Assembly (NCBI RefSeq): GCF_030730925.1
Contig: NZ_JAVAMB010000028.1
Location: forward strand, 1-46,430
Direction: 5' to 3'
Source: Flavobacterium sp. DG2-3
GTDB taxonomy: Bacteria > Bacteroidota > Bacteroidia > Flavobacteriales > Flavobacteriaceae
Length of the DNA stretch: 46,430 bases
Made by a program: the position numbers and the translations under genes. Under the pieces are notes generated by a model that saw nothing but the letters and a program-made list of their open reading frames with translations, searched no databases and was not told the DNA's origin. Of the stretch, positions 10,283 through 17,345 are shown in pieces. The first letter of the stretch is position 1. The number at the start of each line of letters is the position of its first letter.

Positions 10283-10311
10283 AAAAAGCTGCCTAATAGG
10301 CGGCTTTTTTT
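10283..10311 (+). terminator. Rho-independent terminator after the PorE-like gene
   Basis: The stem GCTGCC/GGCGGC (10288-10293 with 10299-10304, one G-T pair) has a 5-nt loop and is flanked by A5 on the left and T7 on the right. It lies 22 bp past the stop codon and is a classic terminator for the adhesin operon. The A/T flanks would let it work on the other strand too. Confidence 0.85.
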
Positions 10312-10319
10312 AATTTAAA

Positions 10320-10352
10320 AAGTCGTTGCAATTCTAAGAATTACAACGACTT
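10320..10352 (-). terminator. Hairpin after the CAP lipoprotein gene
   Basis: A 16-nt inverted repeat (10320-10335 with 10337-10352, one mismatch) lies 28 bp past the stop of the convergent minus-strand gene. On that strand it is followed by a T-rich stretch. With the neighbouring hairpin it insulates two convergent transcripts. Confidence 0.65.
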
Positions 10353-10380
10353 CTAAAAAACCAACCTGTTCAATATACTT

Positions 10381-10899
10381 TTATAGCTTAACAAAAATGT
10401 TAGTATAATATTTTTTTCCTGTAGCAGCATCTGTCGTAACAGCTAATCCGAAGTGGGTAAAATCACCTACAATATTCTCTTTGTGTCCTGGACTATCAAG
10501 CCAAGCTCTCAAAGCTGCTTCGGCAGTTTTATAATTGTAAGCAACATTCTCTCCTACTTTCTTAGCTCCCAATACGCTAGTCATATTACTAGATCTAGCC
10601 GTAAAATCGTTATGATTTACAACATTATTTTGAATCATATATTTATTATGCTCTTCACATTTAAAAGAAATATGATTCACTCTTTCCAAAGCATTCAAAC
10701 CAACACTCACACGGTATTCGTTTATCAGCTTCATCGTTTCTATTTCGGTATCGTTGTAAGTGTAGTTTGCAACAAGCGTTTCTGTTGGAGCAGTAGTTTC
10801 CAAGCTTGCTTCGGCGGTGTCAGCAGAACATGCGTTCATTGCGACTAAAATCGCAATGAACAACATGGTGCGCATAATCGTTTTCATAATCATCAGCAT
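10381..10899 (-). CDS. CAP-domain (SCP/PR-1-like) lipoprotein
   Basis: The 172-aa protein has a lipoprotein signal (hydrophobic stretch ending MNAC, Cys24 with this start). The first residues, MLMIMK, suggest that the methionine at codon 5 may be the true start. The mature part has the CAP fold signatures: NEYRVSVGLNAL, the conserved His in KCEEHNKYM, VGENVAY and WLDSPGHKENI, then a terminal strand. Bacterial CAP proteins of this YkwD-like size are secreted or envelope proteins, and most have unknown function. The gene is alone, convergent with the adhesin operon, and has a good promoter at 10978-11009. Confidence 0.85.
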   Translation of the reverse strand: MLMIMKTIMRTMLFIAILVAMNACSADTAEASLETTAPTETLVANYTYNDTEIETMKLINEYRVSVGLNALERVNHISFKCEEHNKYMIQNNVVNHNDFTARSSNMTSVLGAKKVGENVAYNYKTAEAALRAWLDSPGHKENIVGDFTHFGLAVTTDAATGKKYYTNIFVKL

Positions 10900-10977
10900 T
10901 TTAGCGGTTTAAAGTAAATGTTGGGGCAAATCCTTTAAATTTATCTTTGAATTAAATATCGTTTGCTTTATCTGTTC

Positions 10978-11009
10978 CAAACGTATTCAATTTACCGTTA
11001 AACTACAAA
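10978..11009 (-). promoter_or_regulatory. Bacteroidetes-type promoter for the CAP lipoprotein
   Basis: Read on the minus strand: TTTG (11009-11006), a 20-nt spacer, then TACGTTTG (10985-10978). Both boxes match the Bacteroidetes sigma factor consensus exactly at normal spacing. The implied leader is roughly 70 nt. A second -7-like sequence, TAATTTTG, overlaps at 11013-11006 but has no matching -33. Confidence 0.65.
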
Positions 11010-11061
11010 ATTAATCGATGAAATGCATTAAATTTTTATTTAAAAATGTATTTTCTTACAA

Positions 11062-11706
11062 CTAAGAAGACAAGCGCTCAATTTTCCATGAAAAATCAGA
11101 TTGGCTGGTGTAACGAATTCTGTCATGAAGCCTATTTGGTCTTCCTTGCCAAAATTCAACTTGCAACGGAGTCACAATATAACCGCCCCAATTTTCGGGT
11201 CTAGGAATTGATTTTCCGTCAAATTGCGATTCTAGTTTTTTAAGATTTTCTTCCAAGAAAGTTCTTGACGGAATCACTTCACTTTGGTGAGAAACAATTG
11301 CTCCCAACTTACTCCCGTCTGGACGAGAATCAAAATAATTATCTGAAATAATCTCAGAAGTTTTCTGAGCAATTCCCTTAATGATAACCTGACGTTCCAT
11401 TTCCTGCCAAAAAAATGACAGACAAATATTAGGATTCGCCTCTATCGCTTTTCCTTTTTCAGAATTATAATTGGTGTAGAATATAAATCCTTCTTCAGAG
11501 AATTTCTTTAATAGCACAACTCGAGACTTCGGAAATCCGTCTAAACCGATTGTAGAAACCGTCATGGCATTTACCTCCCCGCTTCCGCCAAAATCTTCCA
11601 CTTCATGAAACCATCGGTTAAAAAGATTAATCGGATCTTCTGGAATATTAGTTTCTAATAATTCACTTTTCTCGTATGACTTTCTATAATTGCTTAAATC
11701 ATTCAT
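11062..11706 (-). CDS. pdxH: Pyridoxamine 5'-phosphate oxidase
   Basis: The 214-aa protein is full length for PdxH, the FMN enzyme that oxidises pyridoxamine or pyridoxine 5'-phosphate to pyridoxal 5'-phosphate in the cytoplasm. Visible signatures are RVVLLKKF and FYTNYNSEKG (FMN-binding region), the family motif VEFWQGRPNRLHDR, and the C-terminal WKIERLSS matching the conserved end of the family. It is the last gene of a minus-strand run, but a 269-bp repeat-bearing gap separates it from rnz, so it may have its own promoter. The start MNDLSNYRKSY is the standard one. Confidence 0.95.
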   Translation of the reverse strand: MNDLSNYRKSYEKSELLETNIPEDPINLFNRWFHEVEDFGGSGEVNAMTVSTIGLDGFPKSRVVLLKKFSEEGFIFYTNYNSEKGKAIEANPNICLSFFWQEMERQVIIKGIAQKTSEIISDNYFDSRPDGSKLGAIVSHQSEVIPSRTFLEENLKKLESQFDGKSIPRPENWGGYIVTPLQVEFWQGRPNRLHDRIRYTSQSDFSWKIERLSS

Positions 11707-11753
11707 GATTTATTATTTTAGATTGTTGATTTTAGATTTTAGATTTTCTCGCA

Positions 11754-11929
11754 TTGTCATCCTGAGCAGAGTCGAAGGACTTTTATGTCAGGATTTAATT
11801 TTCTAGACGAAGGCTTCGACTCAGCTCAGCCAGACAAACTTAAGCTTTTCTCTCTTAGCGGCTTAGCAACTCAGAACCTTAGCAGCTTTGAAATTAAAAT
11901 AAAGACTTCGACTCCGCTCAGCCAGACAA
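11754..11929. repeat. REP-like interspersed inverted repeats between rnz and pdxH
   Basis: Three 24-nt half-sites of one family are present: one reading TTGTCATCCTGAGC at 11754-11777, and two in the opposite orientation (ending GCTCAGCCAGACAA) at 11814-11837 and 11906-11929. The first two can pair into a hairpin. Related half-sites occur at 13411-13434 and 13460-13483. Such GTC...CTGAGC...GAAG repeats are common intergenic elements in flavobacteria. No transposase is nearby. Confidence 0.75.
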
Positions 11930-11975
11930 ACTAAACCCTTTGTTCCTTTGTCCTTTTGCCTCTTTGTCTCTTTGA

Positions 11976-12881
11976 TCAAAACTCAAACGAAACCCCATCA
12001 TCTCCCAACAACACATTCGGGAAAACTTCCAGAGCTTCTCTTTTAAAAGTCTCAATTCCGTCGTAACGGGTTGAATAATGACCTAAAATTAACTGTTTTA
12101 CATTTGCTTTTAAAGCAATATTTGCCGCTTCTTTTGCTGTCGAATGCAGTGTTTTTTCTGCCAACCTTGCTTCAGATTCTAAAAACGTTGATTCGTGATA
12201 TAAAATATCCGTATTCTGTATAATTGGAATAATTTCTTCGTTATAAACTGTATCAGAACAGAAAGCATAACTTTTCGTTGCCGGCGGATCAAAAGTCAGT
12301 TTTTCATTTTCAACCACAGTTCCATCGTCAAGCGTAATGTCACTTCCGTTTTTGATTTTCTGATAATATGCCACATGAATATCGTAATGCTGAACTGCTT
12401 CAACGTTTAACTTTCTCTCATCTGGTTTTTCCTGAAACAGAAAACCATTCGTATAAACGCGATGTTTTAACGGAATCGTTTTTACAATTACCTTTTTATC
12501 TTCAAAAATAACTTCACTTTCTTTCGATTCTAATTCGTGGAAAAATAAAGAATAAGTAGTCCAAGATTCTGTCAGTTTCAATTGAAGCAGAATCAATTCT
12601 TTTATTCCTTTTGGCCCGTAAACATGTAAATCGGTTGTTCTTCCCAAAAGAGAAAAAGTAGAAATCGTTCCGATTAAACCATACAAATGATCACCGTGAA
12701 GATGCGAAATAAAAATGTGATTTATTTTGGAGAATTTAATCTTATTTTTTCGAAGCTGAACCTGAGTTCCTTCACCGCAGTCAATTAAATACAATCGGTT
12801 TTTAATCTCTAAAACCTGCGAAGTCGGGTTAGTAAGTGTTCTAGGAGTTGCGGCGTAACAGCCAAGTATAGTTAATTTCAT
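11976..12881 (-). CDS. rnz: Ribonuclease Z (tRNA 3' processing endonuclease)
   Basis: The 301-aa protein is full length for the short RNase Z. This cytoplasmic zinc endonuclease trims tRNA 3' trailers. Visible motifs are the start MKLTILGCYAATP, IDCGEGTQVQLRK, the metallo-beta-lactamase motif HLHGDH (60-65), the PxKHxxY-like element PLKHRVY, FCSDTVYNEE, HSTAKEAA and the late histidine of LILGHYSTRY. All expected zinc ligands appear intact. It is separated from the 110-aa gene upstream by 90 bp occupied by a perfect inverted repeat. In flavobacteria these two genes are usually adjacent. Confidence 0.95.
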   Translation of the reverse strand: MKLTILGCYAATPRTLTNPTSQVLEIKNRLYLIDCGEGTQVQLRKNKIKFSKINHIFISHLHGDHLYGLIGTISTFSLLGRTTDLHVYGPKGIKELILLQLKLTESWTTYSLFFHELESKESEVIFEDKKVIVKTIPLKHRVYTNGFLFQEKPDERKLNVEAVQHYDIHVAYYQKIKNGSDITLDDGTVVENEKLTFDPPATKSYAFCSDTVYNEEIIPIIQNTDILYHESTFLESEARLAEKTLHSTAKEAANIALKANVKQLILGHYSTRYDGIETFKREALEVFPNVLLGDDGVSFEF

Positions 12882-12883
12882 TT

Positions 12884-12968
12884 TAGATTTATGATTTTAG
12901 ATTTTAGAATGAGAAAAGTATTTTAGATTCAGCTTTAAAAAAATCTAAAATCTAAAATCATAAATCTA
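12884..12968. repeat. Perfect 25-nt inverted repeat between rnz and the 110-aa gene
   Basis: The left arm at 12884-12908 and right arm at 12944-12968 are exact reverse complements, built of TTTAGATT/AATCTAAA units, with a 35-nt loop. It fills almost the whole gap and would form an AU-only hairpin in the joint transcript. Similar TTTTAGATT runs sit at 11717-11748. It may be a terminator or processing signal, or an intergenic repeat element. Confidence 0.75.
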
Positions 12969-12971
12969 CAA

Positions 12972-13304
12972 TCAGAAACCTAGGTCTCTTTCAATTTCTT
13001 CCATTTCGATAATATCGTGCGCTTCCAAAAGAGAAGGAACCACAGCCAATTTATCTGAAATAGCGTTAAAATCAAGATCTGTAGCTACAATTACAAAAGA
13101 TTTTTTTGCTTTTTTATGAACTTTCGAAAGGGGTAAAAAAGCTTTCAAATCTTTTTCTGAAATATTAGAATCTGATGACAAATCGATTATAATATTTTGT
13201 TTTTCAAAGGTTTTAAATTGCTGCGTTATTTTTTCCAAGAAAGCATTTACATCTCCTTGAGTATCTTTAATCGTAACGGTATGTCCTTTTTGATCTACTT
13301 TCAT
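12972..13304 (-). CDS. Small STAS-like conserved protein
   Basis: The 110-aa acidic cytoplasmic protein has no signal peptide. The pattern of an N-terminal strand pair, NIIIDLSS and SFVIVATDL followed by helices resembles a STAS or anti-sigma-antagonist fold. I do not see the conserved phosphorylatable serine region clearly. Homologs next to rnz in flavobacteria are sometimes labelled ribonuclease Z, which seems an annotation spill-over because no metallo-beta-lactamase motif is present. Its position upstream of rnz is suggestive, but the function is unknown. Confidence 0.7.
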   Translation of the reverse strand: MKVDQKGHTVTIKDTQGDVNAFLEKITQQFKTFEKQNIIIDLSSDSNISEKDLKAFLPLSKVHKKAKKSFVIVATDLDFNAISDKLAVVPSLLEAHDIIEMEEIERDLGF

Positions 13305-13373
13305 TTTTAATTTAATGGGGCTTATATAAAAATTGATTTTCTGAGAGCTAAGGTACGAAAGTTTTTTTAGTGG

Positions 13374-13532
13374 TCAGTGGTCAGTTTTCTTAGTGTTCAG
13401 TTATATGCTATTGTCACCCTGAGCGGAGTCAAAGGGCATAACGTGAGCAACAAACAAGGCTTCGACTACGCTCAGCCTGACAACTAGGAACTCAAAGTAT
13501 TTCAAACTGATCACTAAAAAACTGACCACTGA
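13374..13532. repeat. Nested inverted repeats between pyrB and the 110-aa gene
   Basis: An outer imperfect inverted repeat (13374-13402 with 13505-13532, TCAGTGGTCAGTTTT-like arms) encloses an inner pair of REP-like half-sites (13411-13434 and 13460-13483, TTGTCACCCTGAGC-type). The whole could fold into a long interrupted hairpin. It lies downstream of pyrB and probably ends or modulates that transcript. Confidence 0.7.
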
Positions 13533-13543
13533 ATACTGTAATT

Positions 13544-14470
13544 TTACTGAATCTTAGAAGCCAATAAATAAATCACTGCCATTCTAATCGCTACACCATT
13601 TTCTACCTGATTTAAAATCACAGAATGATCAGAGTCCGCTACTTCAGAAGTAATTTCTACTCCTCTGTTGATTGGTCCTGGGTGCATGATTACAATTTCT
13701 TTTCCTAGCGAATCCAAAAGCGGTTTATCAACTCCGTATTGCTGTGCGTACTCACGAGTTGACGGGAAGAAATTCACATCCATACGTTCGTTTTGTACAC
13801 GAAGCATATTCGCAACATCACACCATTCTAGAGCTTTTCTAAGATTTGGTTCAACTGTAACTCCCAAAGATTCAATATATCTTGGAATCAAGGTTTTTGG
13901 TCCGCAAACTTTTACTTCTGCGCCTTGCATCTGCAAAGCATATATGTTAGAAAGCGCTACTCTTGAGTGTAGAATATCTCCAACAATAACCACTTTTTTT
14001 CCAGCAACATCTCCCAATTTTTCTCTGATTGAATAACTGTCCAATAAAGCTTGTGTTGGGTGTTCGTGCGCACCGTCTCCTGCGTTTACGATACTGGCTT
14101 TGACATTTTTAGATAAAAAATAAGCCGCTCCGGGATTGGAGTGGCGCATTACAACCATGTCAACTTTCATGGAAAGGATATTATTTACAGTATCAATCAA
14201 GGTCTCTCCTTTTTTAACCGATGATTGAGCTGCAGAAAAACTGATAACATCAGCAGATAAACGTTTCTGCGCTAATTCGAAAGAGAGTTTGGTTCTGGTA
14301 CTGTTTTCGAAAAAAATATTGGCAATCGTAATATCTCGTAATGAAGGAACTTTTTTAATAGGTCTATTAATGACTTCTTTAAAATGATCTGCCGTTTCAA
14401 AAATCAGGTTAATATCATTCTCATTGATATATTTTATTCCTAATAAATGATCTACGCTTAATTCTTTCAT
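13544..14470 (-). CDS. pyrB: Aspartate carbamoyltransferase catalytic subunit
   Basis: The 308-aa protein is full length for PyrB, which makes N-carbamoyl-aspartate in pyrimidine synthesis. The carbamoyl phosphate loop FFENSTRTKLSFELA (STRT at 57-60), the KGET loop in VKKGETLIDT, HPTQALLDSYSI and HPGPINRGVEI are all present. No pyrI regulatory subunit gene is seen in the window. It is third after pyrR and a DUF6891-like gene on the same strand. The 81-bp gap before it shows no clear PyrR-binding structure by eye. Confidence 0.95.
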   Translation of the reverse strand: MKELSVDHLLGIKYINENDINLIFETADHFKEVINRPIKKVPSLRDITIANIFFENSTRTKLSFELAQKRLSADVISFSAAQSSVKKGETLIDTVNNILSMKVDMVVMRHSNPGAAYFLSKNVKASIVNAGDGAHEHPTQALLDSYSIREKLGDVAGKKVVIVGDILHSRVALSNIYALQMQGAEVKVCGPKTLIPRYIESLGVTVEPNLRKALEWCDVANMLRVQNERMDVNFFPSTREYAQQYGVDKPLLDSLGKEIVIMHPGPINRGVEITSEVADSDHSVILNQVENGVAIRMAVIYLLASKIQ

Positions 14471-14551
14471 TTTTCTTTCTTTAATATTAATTTGTCAAAT
14501 TCTGAATGGCAAAATATTCGACATTCAATGCTTCTTTAAAGAGCAGCTACT

Positions 14552-15193
14552 CTATTCAGTCATTCTTTCGATAACTTCGCTGTAATCCTGCAAATCTCTG
14601 CCGTCTTCATCATAAATTTGCTGCCATCTGAAACCTGGAATTTCTAGCTTTCTTTTAGCAGAACCATCCCACTTTACTTCAAGACCATTATTTCTTAGAA
14701 CTTCTGCAACTTTATTTCCCACTTCAATTGTGGTATCTGCATCAGAATTATCTACTTTCTGAAAAGCGATATACAAACTTGGATCCTCTAGCATTACAGC
14801 TCTGGCTAAATCTTGTTCGTGGTAAAAGCAATAACCGTCAGATTCTATTCCACTATTTCGAAGATCTCTCTCTACCTCAACCACTTCATATTCGCCGTCA
14901 CTTGTTGTGTATCCAGCATTATGAAGTGCAATGATATTCTGATCGCATAATTCATCAAACGCTTTTATAAGCTTTTCAGTATCTGTTGGACTTACCCAAT
15001 TTTTACTTTCTGAAAGTAACTTTTGGTATTCTTCGTCGATTTTTTCGAAAGCCCAAGCTTCAGAAATTTGATCTTCAAATTCGTTGTCTTCAATTTCTTC
15101 CATGATGTTTTCTTTAATTTCATCAATAGGAAGAAATCCCATTCTTACCTGATTAAAAATTGATTCATAAATAAACTCTTCGTTCTCTGTCAT
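14552..15193 (-). CDS. DUF6891-like hypothetical protein in the pyr cluster
   Basis: The 213-aa, strongly acidic, soluble protein has no signal peptide. The N-terminal half is helical and glutamate-rich. The C-terminal half contains GYCFYHEQDLARAV and LYIAFQKVDNSD, which resemble the DUF6891 family. The family assignment is from memory and moderate. The gene lies 32 bp after pyrR and 81 bp before pyrB, so it is probably co-transcribed with them. No catalytic motif is apparent, and a role in pyrimidine metabolism would be guilt by association only. Confidence 0.65.
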   Translation of the reverse strand: MTENEEFIYESIFNQVRMGFLPIDEIKENIMEEIEDNEFEDQISEAWAFEKIDEEYQKLLSESKNWVSPTDTEKLIKAFDELCDQNIIALHNAGYTTSDGEYEVVEVERDLRNSGIESDGYCFYHEQDLARAVMLEDPSLYIAFQKVDNSDADTTIEVGNKVAEVLRNNGLEVKWDGSAKRKLEIPGFRWQQIYDEDGRDLQDYSEVIERMTE

Positions 15194-15225
15194 GACTATA
15201 TTTTCAATTTTTAACGATTAACATA

Positions 15226-15765
15226 TTAATTGGTAACCAAATGAACTACATCTTCGCCGTCGTTTTCTTTCCAGCTCACAATTACTTTTTCGCCATTAAT
15301 TGCATCTACCTGACGGCCACGATAATCGGGCTGAATTGGCAAATGACGGCTGAAACGTCTGTCGATTAAAACTAATAATTCAATTTCTGAAGGTCTTCCA
15401 AAAGATTGAATGGCAGTTAAGGCAGAACGAATGCTTCGGCCTGTAAACAAAACGTCATCAATAAAAATGACTTTTTTGTCTTCAACGATAAAATTGATTT
15501 GAGTTTTATTGGCTTCAAGTGGTTTTTCTGTACGACGGAAATCATCTCTAAAAAAAGTGATATCTAGATAACCCAAAGAAATTTCAGGAACTTGATATTC
15601 GTTTTCTAATATTTGTTTTAAACGTTCAGCTAAAAAAACGCCTCTTGGCTGAATTCCCACTAAAATAGTATTTGAAAAATCAAGATGTTTTTCGATTAAC
15701 TGACAAGCCAAACGATGAAGTATGATAGTAACTTCTTTTGAATTAAGTAATACTTTCTGGCTCAT
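15226..15765 (-). CDS. pyrR: PyrR bifunctional pyr regulator / uracil phosphoribosyltransferase
   Basis: The 179-aa protein begins MSQKVLLNSKEV. A longer frame reaches 15792, but that upstream codon overlaps the -7 element at 15790-15797, so the start at 15765 is preferred. The type I phosphoribosyltransferase signature is intact (VIFIDDVLFTGRSIRSAL, the PRPP loop). LVGIQPRGVFLAERL, DITFFRDDF and RPSEIELLVLIDRR match PyrR. In Gram-positive bacteria PyrR binds pyr mRNA and also makes UMP from uracil. Here the leader is only about 20 nt and shows no anti-terminator, so the regulatory role is uncertain in this organism. It heads the run pyrR, DUF6891-like, pyrB. Confidence 0.9.
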   Translation of the reverse strand: MSQKVLLNSKEVTIILHRLACQLIEKHLDFSNTILVGIQPRGVFLAERLKQILENEYQVPEISLGYLDITFFRDDFRRTEKPLEANKTQINFIVEDKKVIFIDDVLFTGRSIRSALTAIQSFGRPSEIELLVLIDRRFSRHLPIQPDYRGRQVDAINGEKVIVSWKENDGEDVVHLVTN

Positions 15766-15789
15766 AATTAATTGTAATGATTGGTCGCG

Positions 15790-15797
15790 CAAATATA
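15790..15797 (-). promoter_or_regulatory. Probable -7 element for pyrR
   Basis: On the minus strand the sequence is TATATTTG, an exact TAnnTTTG. It lies 25 bases upstream of the MSQ start, giving a short leader. A matching -33 TTTG is not seen at the usual 19-21 nt spacing. Confidence 0.5.
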
Positions 15798-15987
15798 CGG
15801 AATCTGATTTTATTTGTTAGGGTGTTGGGGTTGGAAATTATTTTTTTAAAACCATCGTTATTTAAAAAAATGAAAAACGCTTTTTAAATGATTTCATTAT
15901 TGATAAAAAAAATAAAACTGACCTCTTTTTTCGAGAATTATCTTTTAAAAATATATTTTAGCATTCTAAAACATCAAAAAAGTCACA

Positions 15988-16662
15988 ATGAAAAAAATCT
16001 TCTTTATGATCGTTCCAATGCTATTTGTGAATCAAATTAACGCCCAAAAAATAGCAACCGACTGGCAAAAAAACTTTTTAAAAGGTAAAGTACGTCAAAT
16101 TATAGAAATTGGAGAAAGATGCCCAACTGTCATGGCAGAAGGAGGATCTTTTAACTGTCCAAAAGATACTACCAGATATGAATTTAATGAAAAAGGATTT
16201 ACACCTAAAACTTCTGATGCTGAAAAAATTATCGAAAAGAAAACTTTAAATGGTTTTTACTATATAACAACCTATAAAACAGTAGAAGGAGCAAAAAGAA
16301 AAGAATGGGAAGAAGTGTATGATGCTAAAAACCTTTTAGTTAAGCACACTATGTATTCTACAAGAGATGCTGATGAAGATATTTCAAATCAATGGGAATA
16401 TTTCTATGATAAAAGTGGCACTAAAATAAAACAGAATGATAGTGAATGGTGGAACAAACAGAAGACTATGATAGTGCGTACTTACAATAATTATGGCGAT
16501 GAAGTAAAAAGACAGACGTTCAAAAATGACAACCTGAATGATGAGGAACAATTTCAGTACAATTACACAAAGGATCAAATAGGCAATTGGGTCAAAAAAA
16601 CAGTCTCAGGCGGTCATTATAATGAAACCTGGACGAGAAAAATTATCTATTACAAATCGTAG
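15988..16662 (+). CDS. Secreted hypothetical protein with YD/RHS-like strands
   Basis: The 224-aa protein has a clear signal peptide (MKKIFFMIVPMLFVNQINAQ). The mature part is lysine- and aromatic-rich with repeated tyrosine strand motifs (YEFNEKGF, WEYFYDKSGTKI, RTYNNYGDEVKRQTF, FQYNYTKDQIGNWVKK). These resemble the short beta-hairpin units of RHS/YD-repeat or toxin-immunity-like proteins in Bacteroidetes. There is no lipobox and no T9SS sorting domain, so it is probably periplasmic. It is divergent from pyrR. A TATATTTT sequence at 15952-15959 could be its -7 box. Function unknown. Confidence 0.75.
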   Translation: MKKIFFMIVPMLFVNQINAQKIATDWQKNFLKGKVRQIIEIGERCPTVMAEGGSFNCPKDTTRYEFNEKGFTPKTSDAEKIIEKKTLNGFYYITTYKTVEGAKRKEWEEVYDAKNLLVKHTMYSTRDADEDISNQWEYFYDKSGTKIKQNDSEWWNKQKTMIVRTYNNYGDEVKRQTFKNDNLNDEEQFQYNYTKDQIGNWVKKTVSGGHYNETWTRKIIYYKS

Positions 16663-16714
16663 CACACAAAGTATATCTTTCCTTACTTTTATTACTAATT
16701 ATAATCAATTTAAA

Positions 16715-16855
16715 ATGCTAGAAAAAGAAATACTGAATAAAGAATTAAGAAAAGGTGAGAAATCTAATTTTGTAATTGGATTTAATAGAAAAATATTTCT
16801 TAGCAATCTTCATACAAAATATAGCAAAACTAAAAAGGCTGAATCCAAATCCTAA
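16715..16855 (+). pseudogene. ParD-like antitoxin C-terminal remnant
   Basis: From ATG 16715 a 46-codon frame encodes LNKELRKGEKSNFVIGF and FLSNLHTKY. This resembles the C-terminal toxin-binding tail of ParD-type antitoxins (pattern G-x-x-S-x-F-V-x-x-F-x-R-x-x-F-L-x-x-L-H). The N-terminal ribbon-helix-helix domain is missing and no ParE-type toxin gene follows. Its stop codon lies inside the first copy of a 31-nt direct repeat. It may be a decayed antitoxin or a chance frame. Confidence 0.35.
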
Positions 16856-16917
16856 AACATTTCCAAAAAATTTTAACACCTTTTTTGGATTTTAAAAGCT
16901 AGTAAAAAATAAAAATA

Positions 16918-17302
16918 ATGCTCCAAAATTTCTAAAAAAACCAAAAAACATATTTTATTAGACAGCTTTGGAGCTTTACTAACTACTCTTCTACTCTATT
17001 TTGTCCTCAGAAATTTCAATGATTTTTTCGGTTTATCTAAAGATGTTTTCAAATACCTTTCAATTATTGCATTTGCATTATTTATTTATTCAATCAACTG
17101 TTATTTTTTTGTCAAGCAAAATTGGAAATCGTTTTTAAAAATAATTTGCATTGCCAATATTCTATATTCTTTTTTAACATTGGGAATTATAATTTATTAT
17201 TATCAAAGTATTTCTGTATTTGGGATAATTTACTTTTTAGGAGAAATCATCGTGATATCAGGAATTATTTTCTTGGAAATGAACGCAATTAAAAAACAGT
17301 AG
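16918..17302 (+). pseudogene. Frameshifted small membrane protein (about 127 aa, 4 membrane segments)
   Basis: A frame open from 16919 to the TAG at 17300-17302 encodes a hydrophobic protein with four likely membrane helices (about LLTTLLLYFVL, LSIIAFALFIYSI, IICIANILYSFLTLGIIIYY and GIIYFLGEIIVISGIIFLE), ending EMNAIKKQ. It has no ATG, GTG or TTG near its beginning. An ATG at 16918 is one base out of frame and meets TAA at 16933. Removing the single T at 16933 joins ATG CTC CAA AAT TTC to AAA AAA ACC, giving MLQNFKKTKKHILLDSF and the rest. So this is a real membrane-protein gene with a +1 frameshift at codon 6, either mutation or sequencing error. Similar small membrane proteins of unknown function occur in flavobacteria. 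Confidence 0.6.
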
Positions 17303-17345
17303 CAATTTCAAAAATTTCGTAGGACTGAAATATTTTGTAGCAATG

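Noticed and set aside
10453..10848. 131-aa plus-strand frame opposite the CAP lipoprotein
   Set aside because: It is the antisense shadow of a well-supported gene, with no recognisable domain.
12972..13304. Second ribonuclease Z
   Set aside because: The 110-aa protein has no metallo-beta-lactamase motif; the label seen on homologs seems to come from the neighbouring rnz.
15766..15792. Upstream start for PyrR
   Set aside because: The nine extra codons do not match the family and the upstream ATG overlaps the -7 box at 15790-15797; MSQKVLL at 15765 is the normal family start.
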